NCBI GenBank assembly: GCA_964242735.1
Contig: CAXTAK010000011.1
Coordinates: forward strand, 54,541 to 118,540
From: CADCUY01 sp964242735
GTDB taxonomy: Bacteria > Actinomycetota > Actinomycetes > Actinomycetales > Quadrisphaeraceae
Length of the DNA stretch: 64,000 nucleotides
Reading direction: 5' to 3'
A program made the position numbers and the translations under genes. How positions within the stretch are numbered: position 1 is the first letter of the stretch; each line of letters starts with the position of its first letter. Of this stretch, positions 54,288 through 64,000 are shown one piece after another. The notes beneath the pieces are model-generated. The model was not told the DNA's origin. It ran no database searches and was given only the letters and a program-made list of their open reading frames with translations.

Positions 54288-54943
54288 GCGGCCGCCAGCC
54301 CCACGGCCAGCGCGGGCGCCAGCGCGGCGGTCAGGGGCGTGACGGGACCGACGCCGCTGATGCCGGGGGTGATCACGTCGCCGCCCAGGGCGATCAGGAG
54401 CGCGATGCCGACGACGCCGAGCACCAGGCCGAGGAGCACGAGCCCGCCGAAGATCCACCAGCCGATGCGGGTGAGGCGGCGCACCCCCGCGGGGTCGGAG
54501 GTGGTGCGGGTCAGCGCCACGATCGCCAGGGCCGCGGCGGGGATGCCGGCGAGGGTGAAGACCCCCGTGAACACGGCGAGCCCGCTGAGCACGAGCAGCA
54601 CGATGGTCGAGACCGGGGTGGCGCCCGCGGGCTCGTAGCCGGCCGGCGCCGCGGTGGCGACGTGCGCGGGGGTGCCCGTGTACGGCGCGTCCCAGGCCGT
54701 CCCCGCGCCGGCGGGGGACTGGGAGGTCTCACCCAGCGGGGGCAGGGCGCTCATCGGGGTGCCCGTGTAGGGGGCGGCGGTGTGCGCGCCGGGCCCGTCG
54801 GCGGACGACGCCGCGCCGCCCATCCGCGTCGAGCCGCCGCTCGACGGCGCGTCAGGCAGGGGTGGGGACGTCTCACGCTCGGGACGATCGCCCTCGCCGG
54901 GGCCCCACGGGTAGTCGGGCCGGTCCTGCGGTGGGTGGGTCAC
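54284..54943 (-). CDS. DUF4190-type membrane protein
   Basis: 219 residues. A 110-residue Pro/Gly/Ser/Thr-rich cytoplasmic tail contains two copies of APYTGTP. It precedes two long hydrophobic hairpins (IVLLVLSGLAVFTGVFTLAG; IFGGLVLLGLVLGVVGIALL) with the DUF4190-like ALAIVALTRTTSDPAGVRRL between them. Function unknown. AGGAG stands 7 nt before GTG 54943. Its stop overlaps the helicase start, so the helicase is translated by coupling to it. Confidence 0.75.
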   Translation of the reverse strand: MTHPPQDRPDYPWGPGEGDRPERETSPPLPDAPSSGGSTRMGGAASSADGPGAHTAAPYTGTPMSALPPLGETSQSPAGAGTAWDAPYTGTPAHVATAAPAGYEPAGATPVSTIVLLVLSGLAVFTGVFTLAGIPAAALAIVALTRTTSDPAGVRRLTRIGWWIFGGLVLLGLVLGVVGIALLIALGGDVITPGISGVGPVTPLTAALAPALAVGLAAA

Positions 54944-55049
54944 GTCTGGCTCCTGACTGCGGGTGCCGCGGACGCGGCGCTCGGGGCTCCAACGGTACGC
55001 AGCGCCGGCGTCATCCCGCCCCTGCTGTCACCCACCTGTCCCGGGGCGC

Positions 55050-57636
<2,587 letters not shown>

Positions 57637-57697
57637 CGGCGACCACGGTAGTGCGCGGTGCCCGTCGTCGCCGGACCCCGCACGCCCGCGCGACGGC

Positions 57698-57703
57698 TAC
57701 CCT
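57698..57703 (+). promoter_or_regulatory. possible -10 box of the cold-shock operon (TACCCT)
   Basis: TACCCT lies about 60 nt before GTG 57765, which would give a leader of roughly 55 nt. No good -35 is seen. Confidence 0.35.
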
Positions 57704-57764
57704 GGTGCGGCGGGCTGTCATCGGCGGGCCGACGCAGAGCACCACGAAGGACAGGGACGCAGCA

Positions 57765-58148
57765 GTGCCTACTGGCAAGGTGAAGTGGTTCGACGTCGAG
57801 CGGGGCTTCGGCTTCCTCGCCACCGACGCGGGCGAAGAGGTCTTCCTCCACGCCTCGGCGCTGCCGAGCGGCACCGAGACCGTCCGCCAGGGCGCGAAGG
57901 TGGAGTTCGGGGTCGCCGACGGGCGCAAGGGCAAGCAGGCCCTCGCCGTCCGGCTGCTCGAGCCCTCCCACTCGGTGGCCGCCGCCCAGCGCAAGCCCGT
58001 CGAGGACATGGTCCCCATCGTGGAGGACCTGATCCGCGTGCTCGACTCCCTCGAGAGCCAGCTCCGGCGCGGGCGCTACCCCGACAGGGCCTCGACGGGC
58101 AAGGTCGCGGCCGTGCTGCGCAGGGTCGCCGACGACCTCGAGGGCTGA
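57765..58148 (+). CDS. cold-shock domain protein with C-terminal extension
   Basis: 127 residues. The cold-shock OB domain fills residues 1-66: GKVKWFDVERGFGFLATD with RNP1 (GFGFLA), EVFLHASAL as RNP2, and the final ALAVRLLE strand. A 60-residue helical extension (VEDMVPIVEDLIRVLDSLESQL...RRVADDLEG) follows, as in a class of longer actinobacterial cold-shock proteins. Binds single-stranded RNA/DNA; the extension role is unknown. GTG 57765 follows AAGGACAGGGA. It is 6 bp before the DUF3027 gene on the same strand. Confidence 0.93.
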   Translation: MPTGKVKWFDVERGFGFLATDAGEEVFLHASALPSGTETVRQGAKVEFGVADGRKGKQALAVRLLEPSHSVAAAQRKPVEDMVPIVEDLIRVLDSLESQLRRGRYPDRASTGKVAAVLRRVADDLEG

Positions 58149-58154
58149 GGCGCC

Positions 58155-59125
58155 ATGTCCTTGACCACACGGCCGCGCGCGCGGCGGGCCGCGAAGGACG
58201 CCGTCGCCGCGGCCGCCGTCGATCTCGCCCGGGTGGCGGCGGTCGACGTCGCGGGTGCCGCCGGCGTCGGTGAGCACCTGGGCAGCGGCGCCGACCCGGA
58301 CGGCACGGAGCGCGTCGTCGTCCACCGCTTCGCCTGCACCGCACCGGGGTACCGCGGGTGGGCGTGGTCGGTGGTGGTCGCGCGCGCCCCGCGCGCCAAG
58401 GTCGCCACCGTCTCCGAGGTGGTGCTGCTGCCCGCGGACGACGCGGTGCTGGCACCGTCCTGGCTGCCGTGGGCGGAGCGCCTGCGACCCGGTGACGTCG
58501 GCCCCACCGACGTGCTGCCCCGGGTCGAGGACGACCCGCGCCTGGTGCAGGGGTACGAGGCGACCGGGGTCCTCGACGAGGGCGACGCCGACGCGGCGCT
58601 CGCGTGGGAGATGGGCCTCGGTCGGGCGCGGGTGCTCGGGGCGCAGGGCCGGTCCGAGGCGGCGACCCGCTGGTACGACGGCGACGCCGGACCCACGGCT
58701 CCGAGCGCCCGGTCCGCCGCGGCGTCCTGCACCTCGTGCGGGTTCTTCGTGCCCCTGTCGGGCAGCTTGTCGCGGGTGTTCGGGGTGTGCGCGAACAGCT
58801 GGTCATCCGACGACGGGCGCGTGGTCAGCCTCGACCACGGGTGCGGTGCGCACAGCGAGACCGATGTGGTGCCCGAGCCCGAGGCGCTGCTACCACCCGT
58901 CGTGGACGACGAGGCGCTGGAGCCCGTCATCCGCGAGCCCGTGGTGCAGGAGCCCGTGGTGNNNNNNNNNNNNNNNNNNNNNNNNNNNNNNNNNNNNNNN
59001 NNNNNNNNNNNNNNNNNNNNNNNNNNNNNNNNNNNNNNNNNNNNNNNNNNNNNNNNNNNNNGGAGCCCGTGGTGGGGGAGCCCGTGGCGCCGGGGGACCT
59101 CGGCGACATCGCGCTGCCCGCCTGA
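58155..59125 (+). CDS. DUF3027 protein with repetitive acidic tail, interrupted by an assembly gap
   Basis: The DUF3027 domain covers residues about 10-240: AVDLARVAAVDVAGAAGVGEHL, GYRGWAWSVVVARAPR, VGPTDVLPRVEDDPRLVQGYE, and the zinc-like CTSCGFFVPLSGSLSRVFGVCAN with SLDHGCGAHSETDV. The tail has EPVV repeats (REPVVQEPVV, EPVVGEPVAPG) on both sides of a 100-N gap. The frame after the gap is arbitrary; the natural end DLGDIALPA lies at 59125. Function unknown. Between a cold-shock gene and a sacsin-like ATPase; the three look like one operon. Confidence 0.86.
58962..59061. other. assembly gap (100 N)
   Basis: Exactly 100 N. It is flanked by copies of a 15-bp repeat whose core is GAGCCCGTGGTG, so the gap is inside a coding minisatellite. 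Confidence 0.99.
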
Positions 59126-59128
59126 CCG

Positions 59129-62100
59129 GTGGCGTCCGGGGCGCAGCCGGCGACCAGGCGCGGGCCCGACCCGTTCGGCACCGCCGACCTGCGGCGCACG
59201 GTCCTGGCGGCATGGGGGGCCAACCCCGACCGGTTCCGGGAGGACGCCAACGCCGAGGCCGATCTGGCGCTCGGCGCCTACCGCGACCGCGTCGTGGTCG
59301 AGCTCGCCCAGAACGCTGCTGACGCCGCCGCGCTCGCGGGCACGCCGGGACGGCTGCTGCTGCACCTCGACCCGGGTGTCGGGCCGCACGGCGCGCTGGT
59401 CGCCGCGAACACCGGGGCCCCGCTGGACGCCGCGGGGGTGCGGGCGCTGGCCTCGTTGCGGGCCTCCGCCAAGCGGGCCGGGGGCTCGGTGGGTCGCTTC
59501 GGCGTCGGCTTCACCGCGGTGCTGGCCCTGACCGACGCGCCATCGGTGCGCTCGACCCGCGGAGGGGTGCGCTTCTCCCGGGAACTCACCGAGCGCGACC
59601 TCGCCGCTGCCACCGGCTCGGCCGCCGCCGCCGCGGGCACCGCACTGGCTGGGCTCGCCGCGGAGGTCAGCGCCCGCCGTGGTGCGCTGCCGGTGCTGCG
59701 CCTGCCCCACCCCCTGCCCGACCGGCCCGCTGGTGTCGATGACGTGCCCGTCCCCGCCAGCTACGACACGGTCGTGGTGCTGCCCCTGCGCGACGGAGTC
59801 GCTGCGAAGGCCGCCGCCGCGGCGCTCGCCGCCACCGGTGACGGGGTGCTCCTGGCCCTGCCCGCCCTCGCGGAGGTGGTCGTGCGGGTGCCCGGCGAGG
59901 GCGACCGCGTGGTGGCCGACGTGGAGCGCCGGTGGTGGGTGCTGCGGCGCTCCGGCGCGCACCGCGCGATCGGCCAGCGGGTCCCGGACGTGGAGGGTGC
60001 GCTCTCACAGGGTCCGGGAGCGGGTGACTCCGGTGCACCGGCCGCGGGCCCCGCGCACCTGGGGGTGGAGGAGCGCGCCCGCGCCGACGCCGGCTGGTCG
60101 CTGGCGTGGGCGCTGCCCCGCGAGCACGCCGGCGCCGACCAGCTGCCCGGGGTGCTCCTGGCCCCGACCCCCACCGACGTGCCGCTGCCCTGGCCGGCGG
60201 CGCTGGTCGCCACGCTGCCGCTGGAGGCCTCGCGCCGGGCGATCGCGCCGTCCCCCGCCACGGAGGTGGTGGTGGCGGCAGCGGCACGGGCCTACGCCGA
60301 GCTCCTCCAGGAGCGTGCCGCGGCGGGGCAGGACGTGCTGGGGCTCGTCCCCGACGGGCTCCCGGCCGGACCCTTCGACGCCGCGCTGCGCGAGGCGCTG
60401 ATGGAGGTGCTGCCCAGCACCCGCCTCCTGCGCCCGGCGGGGCCGCCGGCGCTCGCAGCGCCAGCGGGGCCGGCGCCGCCCGGAGGGTCGGGGTCGGGGC
60501 TGCTGCGGGCCGTGGACGCCGTGCTGCTCGACCTGCCCCTGGGCGCCGACCCGGCGGCGCTGTCGGCGCTGGCCCCCGTGGTGGGAGGGCTGGTCGCCAC
60601 CCCGACCGCCGCGGGGCACCGCGCGCTGCTGCGCCGGTTGGGGGCCTCCACCGCCTCGGTGGGCGACCTCGTCGACGCCCTGCCCACCACCTCCGACAGC
60701 GCGACGTGGCGGGCCTGGGCGGTGGCGCTCGCTCCCGCCGCGCTCGACCCGCTGGTGCGCGAGCAGCTCGCGACGATGCCGGTGCCGCTGGCCGGGGGCG
60801 CCGGGGTGCGCGGCGCGCGGGGCCTGCTGCTCCCCGCGGTGGAGGAGACCGCGGGTGCGCCCGGCGCCCTCGCGGAGGCGCTGGCCGTGCTCGCGCGCCA
60901 CGGGGTGCGCGTCGTCGACCCCGCCGTGACCACCGGACCCGACGGCGCCGCGTGCGCCGCGCTCCTCCAACGCCTCGGCGCGGTGCCCGCCAGCGCCCGT
61001 GCGGTGCTCGACCACCCCGCGGTGGCCGGCGCGGTGCTGGACGTCGCCGACGACCCCGACGCCGACGCCGTCCACCCCGACGCACTGGGCCCCGACGCGC
61101 TCGGCCCAGGGCCCCGCGACCGCGCGGGGGACCTCGCCGGCGCGGTGCTCGCCCTGGCCGCCCGTGCCACCGACGACGGCGACCTGCGCCCCGGCGACCT
61201 GCCGTGGGCCCAGGAGCTGCTGCTGCGCGACGTCGGCGGTGCCCTCGTGCCGGCCGCCGGCCTGGTGCTCCCCGGCTCACCCGCCGCGGCGCTGCTCGAC
61301 CCCGACGAGGTCGGCGAGGTCGACCCCGCCCTGGTCGCCCGCTGGGGCGCCGCCGCGCTGGAGGCGGTCGGTGTCGCCGCCGCGCTCGCGGTGCTGCGCT
61401 TCGCCGACGTCGACCCCGACGACCCCCCCGACGCCCTGCTCGACCTGGACGGCGCGCAGGAATGGCTCGACGCCGTCGCCCCGCCCGACGGCGGTGTCAT
61501 CGGGGAGGTCGTCGCCGTCCGCGACCTCGACCTCGTGGTCGCCCAGCGCCTGCCCCTCCTGCTGCGCAGCGCCAGCACCGGTGCCTCGAGCGGCGGGACG
61601 GACCCCGCGCTGCGCGAGGCGGTGCTGACCCCGGCGCACGGCGGGCGGGGTGCGGGGACCGCGCGGGAGCCGGGAGCTGCGCCGGCACCGGCGCCCAGCT
61701 ACACCGCGTGGTGGCTCGGTCGCGAGCTCGGTGCCACCGGCCGCGCCGACCCCTCCGCCGGCGCCGGGCTCGCCGCGGTCCTCCGCGCCCCCGTCCCCGA
61801 GGTCGCCGCGTGCGACCCGGCGCTGCGTGCCGCGCTGGGCCTCGTCCGGGAGTGGTCGCAGGTGCCCCCCGCGGCCTGGCAGGGCGTGGTCGACGCCCCG
61901 GGGGACGGCGCGGCGCTGCCCGCGGCCGCTGACCTGCTCGCCCTCTGGCGCGCCCTGGCCACCGCCGCACCCGACCTGGTCCCGCCGGAGCAGGTGGTGG
62001 CGCTCGGTCCAGGAGGCGTCCCGGTCCTGGCCTCCGCAGACGACGTCGTCGTCGTCGACGGCCCGCGGTGGCGCCAGCTGCCCGCGCTCGGCCCGCAGGT

Positions 62101-62491
62101 CGTCGTCGCGCCCGACCTCGCCGCCGCCCTGGCCGACGTCCTCGACCTCGACCTCGCCTCCGAGCGGGGGGCGGGTGCGCGGGTGCGCGGGATCGGTCGG
62201 CGCCGGGAGGTGCCCGCGTCCGTCCGCGAGGCGCTGGCGGGCTGCCCCGCGGCGTGGACGGCCCACGACCGCCTGGAGCTGCACGTGCCGGGCTCCGGTG
62301 CCGCCGAGGTGTCCTGGTGGGTGCAGGACGTGCAGGTGCACGCCAGCACCCCGGGGGGCCTGGCGCGCGGGCTCGCGGAAGTCACCGGCGCCTGGCCGCG
62401 CCGCCTTCTGCTGGCGCAGGTGCTGACGGCGCTGGCGGACGGCGACGACGCGGCGGCGTCGCAGGCCATCGCCGAGGAGGCCGCCGGCTGA
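59129..62491 (+). CDS. sacsin/Hsp90-like ATP-binding protein
   Basis: 1120 residues, large. The N-terminal GHKL/HATPase-like domain has ADLALGAYRDRVVVELAQNAADAA (N-box), LVAANTGAPLDAAG, and a glycine lid SVGRFGVGFTAVLALTD, as in sacsin N-terminal repeats and Hsp90. The remaining 900 residues are Ala/Leu/Val-rich without further recognised motifs. GTG 59129 is 3 nt after the DUF3027 stop. In actinobacteria a gene of this type commonly follows a DUF3027 gene, so a shared chaperone-like or stress role is likely. Client unknown. Confidence 0.85.
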   Translation: MASGAQPATRRGPDPFGTADLRRTVLAAWGANPDRFREDANAEADLALGAYRDRVVVELAQNAADAAALAGTPGRLLLHLDPGVGPHGALVAANTGAPLDAAGVRALASLRASAKRAGGSVGRFGVGFTAVLALTDAPSVRSTRGGVRFSRELTERDLAAATGSAAAAAGTALAGLAAEVSARRGALPVLRLPHPLPDRPAGVDDVPVPASYDTVVVLPLRDGVAAKAAAAALAATGDGVLLALPALAEVVVRVPGEGDRVVADVERRWWVLRRSGAHRAIGQRVPDVEGALSQGPGAGDSGAPAAGPAHLGVEERARADAGWSLAWALPREHAGADQLPGVLLAPTPTDVPLPWPAALVATLPLEASRRAIAPSPATEVVVAAAARAYAELLQERAAAGQDVLGLVPDGLPAGPFDAALREALMEVLPSTRLLRPAGPPALAAPAGPAPPGGSGSGLLRAVDAVLLDLPLGADPAALSALAPVVGGLVATPTAAGHRALLRRLGASTASVGDLVDALPTTSDSATWRAWAVALAPAALDPLVREQLATMPVPLAGGAGVRGARGLLLPAVEETAGAPGALAEALAVLARHGVRVVDPAVTTGPDGAACAALLQRLGAVPASARAVLDHPAVAGAVLDVADDPDADAVHPDALGPDALGPGPRDRAGDLAGAVLALAARATDDGDLRPGDLPWAQELLLRDVGGALVPAAGLVLPGSPAAALLDPDEVGEVDPALVARWGAAALEAVGVAAALAVLRFADVDPDDPPDALLDLDGAQEWLDAVAPPDGGVIGEVVAVRDLDLVVAQRLPLLLRSASTGASSGGTDPALREAVLTPAHGGRGAGTAREPGAAPAPAPSYTAWWLGRELGATGRADPSAGAGLAAVLRAPVPEVAACDPALRAALGLVREWSQVPPAAWQGVVDAPGDGAALPAAADLLALWRALATAAPDLVPPEQVVALGPGGVPVLASADDVVVVDGPRWRQLPALGPQVVVAPDLAAALADVLDLDLASERGAGARVRGIGRRREVPASVREALAGCPAAWTAHDRLELHVPGSGAAEVSWWVQDVQVHASTPGGLARGLAEVTGAWPRRLLLAQVLTALADGDDAAASQAIAEEAAG

Positions 62492-62534
62492 GCGCGGGGG
62501 CCACCGCCACCACCCGCGGCCCCTCACGCCGCGG

Positions 62535-62801
62535 TCAGCTGCGGTCGGCGGCGCCCCGGCGGCGGTGGCGGACCTCGAGGCGCTGCAGGTGCGCCAGGGC
62601 CACGAACCCCAGCCCGACCCCGGCCGCGCACACCCCCAGCCACCAGCCGTTGCCCGCGGCGACGAGCTGGTCGCGCAGCAGTGCGCACACCCCCAGCGCC
62701 AGCGCCCACCCGCCCGTGCCCACCAGCACGGTGCCGCGGTCGTCGGTGCGCACCACCTCTGGGACGGGGCGCCGGGGCGCCGCTGACCGCCCTCGCCGCA
62801 C
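62535..62801 (-). CDS. DUF2530 small membrane protein
   Basis: 88 residues with two transmembrane helices (TVLVGTGGWALALGVCALL; WWLGVCAAGVGLGFVALAHL) and basic ends (RRGRSAAPRRP; RHRRRGAADRS). Matches DUF2530 of actinobacteria, function unknown. GTG 62801 has TACCCT exactly 6 nt before it and no Shine-Dalgarno (leaderless). It is convergent with the sacsin-like gene and divergent from the methyltransferase. Confidence 0.82.
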   Translation of the reverse strand: MRRGRSAAPRRPVPEVVRTDDRGTVLVGTGGWALALGVCALLRDQLVAAGNGWWLGVCAAGVGLGFVALAHLQRLEVRHRRRGAADRS

Positions 62802-62807
62802 CGGCCC

Positions 62808-62813
62808 AGGGTA
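62808..62813 (-). promoter_or_regulatory. leaderless -10 box of the DUF2530 gene
   Basis: TACCCT on the minus strand, six bases, GTG start. Confidence 0.5.
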
Positions 62814-62879
62814 GATGGCGCGCGGGTCCGCGGACGGGGTCGCCGCTGGTGGTGCGCGCGGCGGCTGAGAAGCTCGGGC

Positions 62880-64000
62880 GTGCCGCTGGTGAGCCTGACC
62901 GATGCGCTCGAGGAGGTCCGCGCTCTGGTGCTGGGCGGCGCGCTGCTGCGGGCCGTCGCCTCCGGTCGGCGCCACGGCGCGCCGCCGCCGGACCCCGAGC
63001 GGGCGCAGCTGCGCCCGGTGGAGCTGCGCGCCGGCCAGCACCTGCACGTCAGCGCGCGCACGGGTCCCGCGGTGCGCGCGCACAACCACCGGTCGGGGGA
63101 GGAGGCCGCGGCGGCGGTCGACGCGCTGCTCGCGCAGCCGTACGGCAACTGGCACGTCGAGACGGGTGCGTCGATCCTGCAGCTGCGGGTCACCAAGCGC
63201 GGGGCCGCGCAGCTGCACCGCGGACCCGGCGCGGGCGCGGGCGACCCCGTCGCGGCCCTGGAGGCGGCGGGTCCGACCGCTCGGTCGCCGAGGGCAGCGG
63301 CCTCCAGCACCGGCGCCGGGCACGACCGCGTCAAGGAGCGGCTGATCGCCGTCGACGACCCGCTGTTCGCCGTGCTCGGGGCCGGGGCCGACAAGCGGCG
63401 CCAGGTCGACGCCTTCCTGCGCCAGCTCGCCGCCGCCGCAGCGCCGCCCGACCCTCGGCGCCCCGTGCGCACCGTGGACCTCGGCTGCGGCAACGCCTAC
63501 CTGACCCTGGCCGCGCACCGGTGGCTCGCCGACCGCCCCGGCGGGGCCCGCACCGTGGGCGTCGAGCTGCGCGAGGACCTCGTCGCCCGCTCCACCGACC
63601 GCGCCGCACGCGCCGGCCTCGACGGGCTGGTCTTCACCCCCGGCACCATCGCTGACGCCGACCCGGTGCCCGCGCTCGGCGGCCCCCCCGACGTCGTCCT
63701 GGCGCTGCACGCCTGCGACACGGCCACGGACGACGCCCTCGCCCGCGCGGTGCGGTGGCGGGCGCCGGTCGTGCTCGCCGCCCCGTGCTGCCACCACGAC
63801 GTGCAGCGCCAGCTCGGCAGCGGGGTCGGTTCGGCGCCCGCGCCGTACGGGCTGGTGGTGCGCCACCCGATCCTGCGCGAGCGCTTCGCCGACGTCCTCA
63901 CCGACGCCCTGCGCGCGGCCGTGCTGCGCCTGGCGGGCTACCGGGTCGACGTCGTGGAGTTCGTCGACTCCGCCCACACCCCGCGCAACGCGCTGCTGCG
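62880..64000 (+). CDS. class I SAM-dependent methyltransferase (3' truncated by the window)
   Basis: The frame from GTG 62880 is open to the end of the window (at least 373 residues). The N-terminal 160 residues (VSLTDALEEVRALVLGGALL, HNHRSGEEAAAAVDALL, NWHVETGASILQLRVTKRG) form a separate domain. The Rossmann methyltransferase then has VRTVDLGCGNAYLTLAAHRWL (motif I), GVELREDLVARS, LALHACDTATDDALARA and APCCHHDVQRQL, with a C-terminal REPEAT-free HTPRNALLR. The PCCHH motif is typical of the Methyltransf_32-like family also seen in GSTCD. Substrate is unknown, possibly RNA. Confidence 0.85.
   Translation, partial: MPLVSLTDALEEVRALVLGGALLRAVASGRRHGAPPPDPERAQLRPVELRAGQHLHVSARTGPAVRAHNHRSGEEAAAAVDALLAQPYGNWHVETGASILQLRVTKRGAAQLHRGPGAGAGDPVAALEAAGPTARSPRAAASSTGAGHDRVKERLIAVDDPLFAVLGAGADKRRQVDAFLRQLAAAAAPPDPRRPVRTVDLGCGNAYLTLAAHRWLADRPGGARTVGVELREDLVARSTDRAARAGLDGLVFTPGTIADADPVPALGGPPDVVLALHACDTATDDALARAVRWRAPVVLAAPCCHHDVQRQLGSGVGSAPAPYGLVVRHPILRERFADVLTDALRAAVLRLAGYRVDVVEFVDSAHTPRNALL

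Overview
The window is about 64 kb of very GC-rich DNA (roughly three quarters G+C) with almost exclusively G/C third codon positions. GTG starts are frequent, GTGA/ATGA stop-start overlaps are common, and several genes appear to lack a leader. The gene content (DUF3263, LytR_C, DUF4031, DUF222/HNH, DUF2530, DUF3027, a sacsin-like ATPase, an XPB-type helicase, DivIVA-like coiled coils, a WXG100 protein, and a stand-alone groEL with CIRCE operators) points to an actinobacterium. Kineosporiales such as Quadrisphaera or Kineococcus are a guess only. Two 100-N scaffold gaps show that this is draft sequence, and both lie inside coding repeats.

Layout. 1-1.6 kb: alpha/beta hydrolase (5' truncated by the window) and a DoxX membrane protein, closed by a perfect 30-bp hairpin. 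1.6-5 kb: a glycosyltransferase divergent from a Gfo/Idh/MocA oxidoreductase and a medium-chain dehydrogenase. 5.6-12.1 kb: envelope and stress-type membrane proteins (MscS-like TM-helix protein, PRC/DUF2382, Rieske/DUF2231, YihY/BrkB) and a doubly frameshifted unidentified gene. 12.1-17 kb: two long DivIVA/Scy-like coiled-coil proteins, an SGNH hydrolase and uracil-DNA glycosylase, then DUF3263 and LytR_C proteins. 18-20 kb: groEL behind two CIRCE elements. 20-24.8 kb: molybdenum-cofactor genes (DUF4031-MobA-like fusion, moaE, moaD, moaA) around a YdjM-like membrane protein and a repetitive membrane-anchored ORF. 25-29 kb: WXG100 protein, histidine kinase and response regulator, the latter continuous in frame with an upstream membrane segment, then an HXXEE protein. 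29.5-31.8 kb: a translationally coupled pair of ATP-grasp enzymes. 31.9-39 kb: DUF222/HNH protein, Uma2 remnant, sigma-like factor plus MGMT, xylulokinase and a UvrA-like ABC protein. 39-44.7 kb: a four-gene glycosyltransferase operon (GT4, GT4, GT9-like, GT2 fusion). 45-52.8 kb: HtrA-like protease, GNAT, chemoreceptor, Tat-exported amidase-family protein, MerR regulator and a FitA/VapC-type toxin-antitoxin pair with a frameshifted toxin. 52.6-64 kb: XPB helicase, DUF4190 protein, helicase-associated protein (gap), cold-shock protein, DUF3027 protein (gap), sacsin-like ATPase, DUF2530 protein and a truncated methyltransferase.

Cross-cutting signals. (i) At least seven genes have a TANNNT-like -10 hexamer exactly 6 nt before the start codon and no Shine-Dalgarno, the arrangement expected for leaderless transcripts. 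(ii) Three tandem repeats with units of 26, 32 and 23 bp straddle the stop codon of a gene. Every unit length is 2 mod 3, so each unit re-creates the stop; in two of the arrays it also re-creates an overlapping GTGA stop/start. (iii) Several genes carry apparent single-base frameshifts (8.4-9.15 kb, vapC, Uma2), which may be real decay or assembly error.
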